Of a stretch of DNA of 39,636 nucleotides, positions 24,179-31,272 are shown piece after piece. Position 1 is the stretch's first letter; every line of letters starts with the position of its first letter. The DNA comes from Acidobacteriota bacterium (GTDB taxonomy: Bacteria; Acidobacteriota; Terriglobia; Terriglobales; Acidobacteriaceae). A program made the position numbers and the translations under genes. The DNA is taken from positions 1-39,636 of the forward strand of contig JANYDG010000033.1 in the NCBI GenBank assembly GCA_025359885.1. The letters run 5' to 3'. The notes under the pieces are model-generated. The model ran no database searches, was not told the DNA's origin, and was given only the letters and a program-made list of their open reading frames with translations.

Positions 24179-27100
24179 CTTTCGCAGCCCTGCAGCGCAA
24201 AGCCACCTCCAGTTCCACCAAACAGAGCCCGGCGGCCAACCTTCGAGTTGGCCCAGCTCACGACTCCTACGAACAGGAAGCCGACCGCGTTGCCGCCCAC
24301 GTCACTTCAGGCGGAAACCTGGGCGCCTGGGCGCTCTCCAGATTGAACATGAGCGCGGCGGCAACTTCGACCGCAAACGCCTCTACCGTCCAGCGCGATT
24401 CGAACACAGGCCCCGCCGTCCAGCCCGATCCACAGTCAAAACCCAGCCCCGGCCCTAAACCTGACAACTACGACGAGGCTGCGAAAAAGATCGGTGAAGC
24501 GCTGCTGAAAACCGAACCCGTCAAAAAGCTGGAGGAGGCCGCCAAAAAAGACACCGTGGTCAAAGGCGCGGAGGCCTTCCTCGATACCTGGCCGGGCAAG
24601 ATCATTACCGGCGCAGCCGCCGTCGGAGCCGTCAGCGCACTGGCAGCAACGCACACGCCGCTCCCCCTCCAGATTCCCGAGATTCCGCTGGACAAGATCA
24701 AGCCCGGCCTTTCCGCCAAAATTGTTTACGAAGGTCCAGTCGACCACCCCACCAGCGCCTCCATTACCTTCAGCTATACCCCCAAAGGGCCCGACGAAAA
24801 GAAGACCAAAGAAAAAGCAGCCGAAAAGAAAAACACCGAATATGCTGCCCTGGCGAATCAACAGGCCAAAGACCGCGAAAGCTACAAGACGCCCCAACAG
24901 CGCCAGCAGGATGCTGAGGACGCGCAGCATGCTCTCAATTTCGCCGTTGGGCGCAAAAATCCCATTCAGGAAGGGATTGACTCGGGCCGGTATAGCTTCC
25001 CGAAACTCGCCCAGCCGACAGGCTTCCAACTCGGCGCGGATTACCAGTCTCCGCTCAAGCCCCGCACACCGGTCCTACTCGATCAGAAGCTTGAACTCAA
25101 GCCCCTCGAAGCTCCCAAATCTCCCGATGCCCCAACCAAAAAAGAAGAGCCAGCCGCACCGGTCCAGCGCAAAGCCGCCGTGGACGAATCCGCCGCCTAC
25201 GACACTTCCTCGGTCGGCGAAGTGCTCAACCGCAGCGGCCGCGCGCTCGACCCCGCCACCCGCCGCGCCATGGAGGCCCGTTTCGGCTACGACTTCAGCC
25301 ATGTGCGCCTCCACACCGACGCGGAAGCTGCCCAATCTGCCAATGCCGTCAGCGCCCACGCATACACCGTTGGCCAGCATGTCGTCTTCGCCTCCGGCAA
25401 ATTCGCGCCCGACACCGCCGCCGGTCGCAAACTCCTCGCCCACGAGCTCACCCACGTCGTCCAGCAAACCCCCTCCCTCGCCCAGCGACCAGTCGGCATC
25501 CACGCCGTCGCCGTGCGCCCTGCGCCCACGCAGATTCAGCGCGACACCGACGAAGAGGCCCCCGAAACGCAAAGCTCCGGCAGCTGGTTCTCAAACCCCG
25601 GCGAAAAAATCAAGAGCTTCATCCGCAAAATTCCCGGCTACAAGCTCTTCAGCCTCATCCTCGGCAAGGACCCCATTTCCGGCGACAAAGTCGATGCCAA
25701 CGCCACCAATCTGCTCGGCGCGCTCTTCAATCTCGTCCCCGGCGGCGACACCATCTTCCAGCGCATCCAGGAGTCAGGCGCCATCGAAAAGGCCAAACAA
25801 TGGGTGCTCGACAAGCTCAACGAGTTCGATCTGAATTGGAATTACTTCGCCGGCCTCATCGATCAGGCCCTCCACTCCATCAATTGGCGCGACGTCGCCA
25901 GCCCAAAGGCGGCTCTCCAGCGCATCTACGACATGTTCAAACCGGCCTTTGACAATGTGAAGAACTTTGCCTCCGCAGCCGCCGACAAAGTCCTCGAAAT
26001 CGCCATGGAAGCCGCCCTCGCGCTGATCGGCGGCACCGGCATCCTCGACACGCTCCGCGAAGCCGGGGCCGCCTTCCGCACCATCGTCAAAGACCCCGTC
26101 GGCTTCCTCAAAAATCTCGTCGAGTCCCTCAAACTCGGCTTCAACCAGTTCAAAGACCACATCCTCGACCACCTCAAGAACAGCATCCTTGACCTGCTCT
26201 TTGGCGCTGTCGCCAAGGCAGGCATCAAGCTGCCCAGCAAATTTGGCCTGTCTGAAATCATCGGCCTCATCCTCCAGGTCCTCGGCCTCACCTACGACAA
26301 CTTCCGCCTCAAAATGGTCGGGCTGCTCGGCGAAGAAGCAGTCGCCTTCCTTGAAGGCAGCTTCGACTTCCTCATGAAGATCGTTCAGGCGAAAAGCCTC
26401 ACCGTCGTCTGGAAGATGATTCTCGAAAAGGCCGACAATCTCATCGACTCTGTCCTCGATGGCGTCAAGAGCTGGGTCGTCAACAAGATTGTTACCATCG
26501 CCATCGTCAAGCTGGCCGCCCTCTTTAACCCCATCGGCGCGATTGTCCAGGCTATCCAGACCATCTATAAAACCATCACCTACTTCATCGACAAGGCCAA
26601 ACAGCTCAAGGCACTCGTCGATGCCGTCGTCAAATCCATCTCCAACATCGCCGCCGGCAAGCTCACCGACGCCGCCAACTACGTCGAAACATCGATGGCC
26701 GGAGCCATGACCCAGATCATCGCCTTCCTGGCAGAACAGTTTGGCCTTGGTGATATCGGCAAAAAGGTCAAGGAAGTCATCGACTCAGTCCAGGAAAAGG
26801 TCAACAAAGCCATCGACGGCGTGATCAACTACATCGTCGCCAAGGGCAAAGGGTTCTACGAAAAGAGCAAGGACACCATCGGCAAAGTCCTCGAATGGTG
26901 GAAGCAGAAGAAGGTCGTCATGACCGAGGGCAAGGAACATTCCATCTACATGGATGGCCCCGAAGATGCACCCAAACTACTCGTCGCCAGCTCCCCCGGC
27001 GTCCCCTGGTCCGAATACCTCGAAGCCCGCAAGAATTCCCTGCCCAAGAAGGCCCCCAAAAAGCAGAAAGACCTGCTCGACGAAACCCAGAAGCTTGCCA

Positions 27101-27795
27101 CCGATCTCGAAAAGCCTCTCGCCGCCACCACCGACCCCGCCGCCAAGTCAAAGAATGTCGAAGAAAAGCGCAAGCTCTTCAACCAGGTTGCCAAAGCGAT
27201 CATCGCGCTCGGCTTCTCTAAGGAAAAAGCCCCCGCCTCGGTCATCAAATATGATCCGCCGCGCTCCTCCGACGAAGGTGGCATCAAGGCCAATGCCTCC
27301 ATTCTCAGCACCGATCACCCGGTCGGCACCGCCGTCAGCCGGACCGCGCCCCCGCCCATCCATTCCAAATTGGGCAGCCGCCAGAAGCATTACGTCCAGG
27401 GTCACCTGCTCAACAAGAATCTCGGCGGCCAGGGCATGAGCTTCAATCTCAGCCCCATCACCCGCTCCGCCAACAAGCAGCACTCCGACAAGATCGAGGA
27501 GACCGTCAAGGATTCCGTCAACAACGACAACAAGGTCATGCGCTACAAAGTTGAAGCCATCTACGGCACCCATGCAAAGTCAGCCAAATTCCAAACCCTC
27601 CTCGACCTGAAAAACCAGGGCAAGAAAATGACCAAGGCTCAGGATGGTCAATTGGCCGAGTACGAGGCCGAACAGAACCTCCCGGTCAAGTTCGAATGGG
27701 AGGCCCGTGAACTGAAGCGCGACGGCGAAAAATGGGTCGACGACACCGATACCAAGTCTATGAACGACCACGTAGACACCGAGATCATGCTCTAG
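24175..27795 (+). CDS. eCIS effector: DUF4157 (eCIS core domain) protein with C-terminal nuclease-like domain
   Basis: A 1206-residue protein; ATG 24175 overlaps the previous stop. The N-terminus has VGPAHDSYEQEADRVA, the usual lead-in to DUF4157. After a lysine/proline-rich linker comes the DUF4157 domain, about residues 345-432 (LDPATRRAMEARFGYDFSHV; LHTDAEAAQSANAVSAHAY; LLAHELTHVVQQ) with the zinc-protease-like HELTH at 423-427. A long helical, amphipathic part (about 480-970) follows, as in other large DUF4157 proteins. The C-terminus has QGHLLNKNLGGQG, NLSPITRSANKQH and DKIEETVKD, placing His1077, Asn1091, Asn1100 and His1103 as in beta-beta-alpha-metal DNA/RNA non-specific endonucleases. 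It is probably the toxin carried in the tube. No immunity gene is adjacent. Confidence 0.85.
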   Translation: MTFAALQRKATSSSTKQSPAANLRVGPAHDSYEQEADRVAAHVTSGGNLGAWALSRLNMSAAATSTANASTVQRDSNTGPAVQPDPQSKPSPGPKPDNYDEAAKKIGEALLKTEPVKKLEEAAKKDTVVKGAEAFLDTWPGKIITGAAAVGAVSALAATHTPLPLQIPEIPLDKIKPGLSAKIVYEGPVDHPTSASITFSYTPKGPDEKKTKEKAAEKKNTEYAALANQQAKDRESYKTPQQRQQDAEDAQHALNFAVGRKNPIQEGIDSGRYSFPKLAQPTGFQLGADYQSPLKPRTPVLLDQKLELKPLEAPKSPDAPTKKEEPAAPVQRKAAVDESAAYDTSSVGEVLNRSGRALDPATRRAMEARFGYDFSHVRLHTDAEAAQSANAVSAHAYTVGQHVVFASGKFAPDTAAGRKLLAHELTHVVQQTPSLAQRPVGIHAVAVRPAPTQIQRDTDEEAPETQSSGSWFSNPGEKIKSFIRKIPGYKLFSLILGKDPISGDKVDANATNLLGALFNLVPGGDTIFQRIQESGAIEKAKQWVLDKLNEFDLNWNYFAGLIDQALHSINWRDVASPKAALQRIYDMFKPAFDNVKNFASAAADKVLEIAMEAALALIGGTGILDTLREAGAAFRTIVKDPVGFLKNLVESLKLGFNQFKDHILDHLKNSILDLLFGAVAKAGIKLPSKFGLSEIIGLILQVLGLTYDNFRLKMVGLLGEEAVAFLEGSFDFLMKIVQAKSLTVVWKMILEKADNLIDSVLDGVKSWVVNKIVTIAIVKLAALFNPIGAIVQAIQTIYKTITYFIDKAKQLKALVDAVVKSISNIAAGKLTDAANYVETSMAGAMTQIIAFLAEQFGLGDIGKKVKEVIDSVQEKVNKAIDGVINYIVAKGKGFYEKSKDTIGKVLEWWKQKKVVMTEGKEHSIYMDGPEDAPKLLVASSPGVPWSEYLEARKNSLPKKAPKKQKDLLDETQKLATDLEKPLAATTDPAAKSKNVEEKRKLFNQVAKAIIALGFSKEKAPASVIKYDPPRSSDEGGIKANASILSTDHPVGTAVSRTAPPPIHSKLGSRQKHYVQGHLLNKNLGGQGMSFNLSPITRSANKQHSDKIEETVKDSVNNDNKVMRYKVEAIYGTHAKSAKFQTLLDLKNQGKKMTKAQDGQLAEYEAEQNLPVKFEWEARELKRDGEKWVDDTDTKSMNDHVDTEIML

Positions 27796-27820
27796 AACCC
27801 GCAATCAGAAAGAAGCATCC

Positions 27821-28486
27821 ATGCCCAGCGGATTCCCCAACTCGCCCCGACTGCTCAAAGGTGGCATCGTCACCATGGACCCCACCAGTTCCACGGTCCA
27901 GAGCGTCATCGCGCTCCAGTACAACCCCGACTCGCTCACCCGCAGCCTGCAGATTCAGGCGGTCCCGGGCGGCGCAGACGGAGTCCGCGTCGATGCTCTC
28001 CGTCTGCGCGGCCCAGCCATTGAAACCATCAAACTTGAGGCCGAACTCGATGCCACCGACCAGCTCGAATTTCCCGCACAATTCCCCATCACCGCCCAGT
28101 ACGGCCTGCAGCCCCAGCTGGCCCAGCTGGAAATGCTGGTCAACCCCCAGGTTGAAACCCTCATCGCCGACGACAATCTCGCCAACAGCGGCACCCTCGA
28201 AATCATCCCCCTCGAGCAGCCGCTGACCCTCTTCGTCTGGAGCAAGAGCCGCGTCGTACCCGTCCGACTCACCGAGTTCTCCATCACCGAAGAAGCCTTT
28301 GACCCCAACCTCAACCCCATTCGCGCCAAAGTCTCGCTCGGCATGAGGGTGCTCAACGTCGATGACCTCGGATTCGCCCACCCCGGCGGCCGCCTCTTCA
28401 TGACCTACCTCACCAACAAGCAGCAGCTCGCCTCGCGCGCACCCTCCGTTCCACTCTCCGTGCTCGGCCTGGGAGGCATCCGGTGA
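27821..28486 (+). CDS. CIS tube/baseplate adaptor protein (Afp7-like, N-terminal part)
   Basis: A 221-residue protein whose opening FPNSPRLLKGGIVTMDP, then IALQYNPDSLTRSLQI, is the signature of the CIS tube protein family that joins the inner tube to the baseplate hub (Afp7/Pvc7, T4 gp53/gp54 region). A beta-barrel core similar to tube subunits follows (LTLFVWSKSRVVPVRLTEFSITEEAF; RAKVSLGMRVLNVDDL). In Afp7 this domain is joined to a LysM domain; here the LysM part is the next gene. It starts 25 bases after the effector stop and its stop overlaps the next GTG start (GTGA). Confidence 0.9.
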   Translation: MPSGFPNSPRLLKGGIVTMDPTSSTVQSVIALQYNPDSLTRSLQIQAVPGGADGVRVDALRLRGPAIETIKLEAELDATDQLEFPAQFPITAQYGLQPQLAQLEMLVNPQVETLIADDNLANSGTLEIIPLEQPLTLFVWSKSRVVPVRLTEFSITEEAFDPNLNPIRAKVSLGMRVLNVDDLGFAHPGGRLFMTYLTNKQQLASRAPSVPLSVLGLGGIR

Positions 28487-28863
28487 ACTACCCACTGCAA
28501 GCCCTGCTCAAGATGGGCGTCGTCCCGGCGGTCACCTTCCCGCCCAACAGCCGTTACAGCGGCTCCTCCACCCTCACCTTTACCGCGCCCAATGGCGAAA
28601 CCTTCTCCTACCTCGCCCGCCGCTTTGTCCCCCAGCCTCTCGCCGGCAACGGTTCGCCCAATTACTCGACCATCGCCCAGCACACCGTCCAGCAGGGCGA
28701 CCGGCTTGACCTGATCGCCGCCAAATACCTCGGCGATCCGCTCATCTTCTGGCTCCTTTGCGATGCCAACGGAGCCATCCGCCCCGACGACCTCACCGCC
28801 AACCCCGGCTCCGTGCTCAACATCACCATGCCGCTAGGGGTTCCCGGGGGAAGCAATGCTTAA
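28483..28863 (+). CDS. LysM-like baseplate protein (Afp7 C-terminal part / gp53-like)
   Basis: A 126-residue protein with a GTG start at 28483 overlapping the previous stop. An N-terminal beta region (RYSGSSTLTFTAPNGETFSYLARRFVP) is followed by a LysM-like fold at about residues 66-117 (AQHTVQQGDRLDLIAAKYLGDPLIFWLLCDAN and NPGSVLNITMPLG). In contractile particles this LysM domain acts as an adaptor in the inner baseplate rather than as a peptidoglycan binder. Its stop lies 8 bases inside the next gene. Confidence 0.88.
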   Translation: MNYPLQALLKMGVVPAVTFPPNSRYSGSSTLTFTAPNGETFSYLARRFVPQPLAGNGSPNYSTIAQHTVQQGDRLDLIAAKYLGDPLIFWLLCDANGAIRPDDLTANPGSVLNITMPLGVPGGSNA

Positions 28864-30010
28864 GAGCGTCCAGCTCAGCCTCATGATCGGCCCCATCGTG
28901 CCGCTCACCGTCCCGCGCGTCGTCCTCGACTCGCTGGCAGACGTTGAGGTCAAGGTCGATGACGTCGGCACCAGCGGATTTCAGCTCCACTTCTCCATCG
29001 ACAAGCAGTCGCCTTTACAAATCCTCTTTCTTCTCACCGGCGGCGCGCCTCTGCTGTTCATGAGGGTCATCGTGATCGCAACCGCCAACGGCGTCTCCAA
29101 CGTGCTCATCGACGGCGTCATCACCAACCACCAGATCGCCCCCGGCGACAAAGGCTCCAACTCGACGCTCACGATCACCGGCAAAGACCTCACCGCCCTC
29201 ATGAATCAATCCGACTGGAGCGGCTTTCCCTTCCCTGCCTGCCCTGCCGAAGCCCGCGTTGCCCTCATCCTCGCCAAATACGCCATCTTCGGCATCATCC
29301 CTCTCATTATTCCGAGCATCATGATCGATGTGCCTATCCCCACCGACCAGATTCCCTCGCAGCAGGGCACCGATCTTGAATACATCCGCTCGCTCGCCTT
29401 CCAGGTCGGCTACGTCTTCTACATCGACCCCGGCCCGGTTCCCGGCGTGAATAAAGCCTACTGGGGCCCACAAATCAAAATCGGCCCCATCCAGCCCTCC
29501 CTCAACAGCGATATGGACGCCTACTCCAACGTCGAGAGCCTCCACTTCACCTTTGACCAGGAAAAGAACCGCATCCCCATCGTCTACATCTACAACCCCG
29601 AATCCGGCATCACCATCCCCATTCCCATTCCGCCGGTCACCCCGCTCAACCCACCCCTGGGCGCAATCATGGGCCTGCCCACCAACATCATGGGCGACCT
29701 CAAACCAACCCGCGACGATGTCGCCAAACGACCCATCCCCCAGGCCATCATGATGGGCCTCGCCGAAGCCTCAGCGAACGCCGAGGGCGTCACCTGCGAG
29801 GGCTCACTCGACGTGACCCGCTACGGCGGCATCCTCAAGGCGCGGCAGTTGGTCGGCGTCCGCGGCGTCGGACCCGCCTTTGACGGACTCTATTACGTCA
29901 AAAGCGTCACTCACAAAATCAAACGCGGTGAATACAAGCAACAGTTCACCCTCACCCGCAACGGACTGGTTTCCACCATCCCGTCCTTGCCCAGTGTGGC
30001 CTTCGCATGA
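28856..30010 (+). CDS. Baseplate hub protein (gpD/gp27-like, VgrG N-terminal part)
   Basis: A 384-residue protein of the phage late control gene D / gp27 type, which forms the hub between tube and spike. Features are an N-terminal beta-barrel (VLDSLADVEVKVDD; GFQLHFSIDK; VIVIATANGVSNVLIDGVIT), the second barrel LTITGKDLTALMNQ, the helical TDLEYIRSLAFQVGYVFYID, and the C-terminal YVKSVTHKIKRGEYKQQFTLTR. In Afp8/Pvc8 and T6SS VgrG this is fused to the gp5-like spike; here the spike is the next gene, joined by an ATGA overlap. A proline/isoleucine-rich loop (about 245-265) is an odd insertion. Confidence 0.88.
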   Translation: MLKSVQLSLMIGPIVPLTVPRVVLDSLADVEVKVDDVGTSGFQLHFSIDKQSPLQILFLLTGGAPLLFMRVIVIATANGVSNVLIDGVITNHQIAPGDKGSNSTLTITGKDLTALMNQSDWSGFPFPACPAEARVALILAKYAIFGIIPLIIPSIMIDVPIPTDQIPSQQGTDLEYIRSLAFQVGYVFYIDPGPVPGVNKAYWGPQIKIGPIQPSLNSDMDAYSNVESLHFTFDQEKNRIPIVYIYNPESGITIPIPIPPVTPLNPPLGAIMGLPTNIMGDLKPTRDDVAKRPIPQAIMMGLAEASANAEGVTCEGSLDVTRYGGILKARQLVGVRGVGPAFDGLYYVKSVTHKIKRGEYKQQFTLTRNGLVSTIPSLPSVAFA

Positions 30011-30561
30011 GCCCTCAAGATCCCACCGCCCCCGGCGGCAGCACAAAACGCTACTACGGCAAGTACCGCGGCACGGTGATCATCAACATTGATCCCGAGC
30101 AGCTCGGCCGCGTTATGCTCCAGTGCCCCGACGTGCTCGGCGAAACACCCTCCTCGTGGGCCATGCCCTGCGTTCCGGTCGCCGGCATCCAGGCGGGCAT
30201 CTTTTGCGTGCCCCCCATCGGCTCCCAGGTGTGGGTTGAATTCGAACAGGGCAATCCCGACTACCCCATCTGGACCGGCGGTTTCTGGGGGCTGGTCGCG
30301 AGCGTACCCCTCCTCGCCACCGCCCCGCCACCCATCCCGCCGGGCCAGAATATCCTCCTCCAGACCACCGGCCAGAACATGATTCTCATCAGCGACGCAC
30401 CCCCCACCCCGGCCACCGGCGGCATCATGCTCAAAAGCACCACCGGAGCCATGATCGTCGTCAACGATTCCGGCATTTACATCAGCAACGGAAAGGGCGC
30501 CACCATCACCATGATTGGTCCCACCACGGACGTCAATCTTGGCGCACTCACGGTGATTTAG
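30007..30561 (+). CDS. Spike protein (gp5 OB-fold / baseplate assembly protein V)
   Basis: A 184-residue protein. The first 100 residues are the gp5-type OB fold (YYGKYRGTVIINIDPEQLGRVML; PDVLGE; AMPCVPVAGIQAGIFCVPPIGSQVWVEFEQGN; PIWTGGFWG). The last 70 residues are strand repeats (QNILLQTTGQNMILISD; GGIMLKSTTGAMIVVNDSGIYIS) that would form a trimeric beta-helical needle. It forms the central spike under the hub and receives the PAAR tip encoded next. Stand-alone rather than fused to the hub. ATGA overlap with the hub gene; 2 bases before the tip gene. Confidence 0.9.
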   Translation: MSPQDPTAPGGSTKRYYGKYRGTVIINIDPEQLGRVMLQCPDVLGETPSSWAMPCVPVAGIQAGIFCVPPIGSQVWVEFEQGNPDYPIWTGGFWGLVASVPLLATAPPPIPPGQNILLQTTGQNMILISDAPPTPATGGIMLKSTTGAMIVVNDSGIYISNGKGATITMIGPTTDVNLGALTVI

Positions 30562-30563
30562 CC

Positions 30564-30884
30564 ATGCCCGCACCCATCCTCCATCTCGGTGCCACCGTCC
30601 TCTGCTCTCACGGAGGCCAGGCTCTGCCCACCATGCCCTCGCCGCGCGTCATGGCCATGGGCCAGCCCATCACCACCATCGCCGCACCCTACACCGTCGC
30701 CGGATGCGCCTTCGTTCCGCCCGCCGGCAACGGCCCCTGCGTCACCGGCCAATGGGTTTTGGGCGCGGTTCGCGTCACCTCCATGGGCCAGCCGGTGGTC
30801 ATTATGACCGGCATGGCCATCTGCGTACCCACCGGAACTCCACTGCTGCCCGTAGTAGCCCAAACCCGCGTACTCGCCACATAA
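30564..30884 (+). CDS. PAAR-like spike tip protein (Afp10-like)
   Basis: A 106-residue, glycine/proline-rich protein with several hydrophobic strands (LHLGATVLCSHGG; TTIAAPYTVAGCAFVPPAGNGPC; RVTSMGQPVVIMTGMAICVPTGTPL). This is the PAAR-like/DUF4280-type pattern of the conical tip that sharpens the spike. Cys and His residues (Cys14, His16, Cys48, Cys59, Cys92) could bind the metal usually found at the tip. Its place directly after the spike gene supports the call. Confidence 0.82.
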   Translation: MPAPILHLGATVLCSHGGQALPTMPSPRVMAMGQPITTIAAPYTVAGCAFVPPAGNGPCVTGQWVLGAVRVTSMGQPVVIMTGMAICVPTGTPLLPVVAQTRVLAT

Positions 30885-30903
30885 ATTCAGGAGCCCGAAA
30901 ACC

Positions 30904-31272
30904 ATGGCGACTAACCTCTATTTCGCGTACCAGCTCGATGGCCGAGGCCGCACCCGCCAGGCCACGACCGCTGAATACGTCCGCCAACTGGTCGAGCAGG
31001 TACTCTTCACCTCGCCCGGCGAACGCGTCAATCTGCCCGACTTCGGCAGCGGACTCCTGCAGATTCCCTTCGCGCCCAACAGCCTCGAGATGGCCGCCGC
31101 CACCCAGTTCACCGTCCAGGGCGCGCTGCAGAAATGGCTCGGCCACTCCATTAAGGTCCTCTCCGTCACCGCCGACTCCGTCAACGAAAGGCTCACTGTC
31201 ACCGTCACCTACGTCCTCCTCAATACCGGTGTTACCGAAGTCCAGACCTTCGTCGCAGGAGGCGCTCAATGA
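30904..31272 (+). CDS. Baseplate wedge protein gp25 (Afp9-like)
   Basis: A 122-residue protein of the gpW/gp25 family. Typical stretches are TAEYVRQLVEQVLFTSPGER, VNLPDFGSGLLQIPFAPNS and ALQKWLGHSIKVLSVTA. It starts the baseplate wedge and sits against the sheath's first ring, contacting the J-like protein encoded next. GGAG lies about 10 bases before ATG 30904, and its stop overlaps the next start (ATGA). The length is normal for the family. Confidence 0.94.
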   Translation: MATNLYFAYQLDGRGRTRQATTAEYVRQLVEQVLFTSPGERVNLPDFGSGLLQIPFAPNSLEMAAATQFTVQGALQKWLGHSIKVLSVTADSVNERLTVTVTYVLLNTGVTEVQTFVAGGAQ

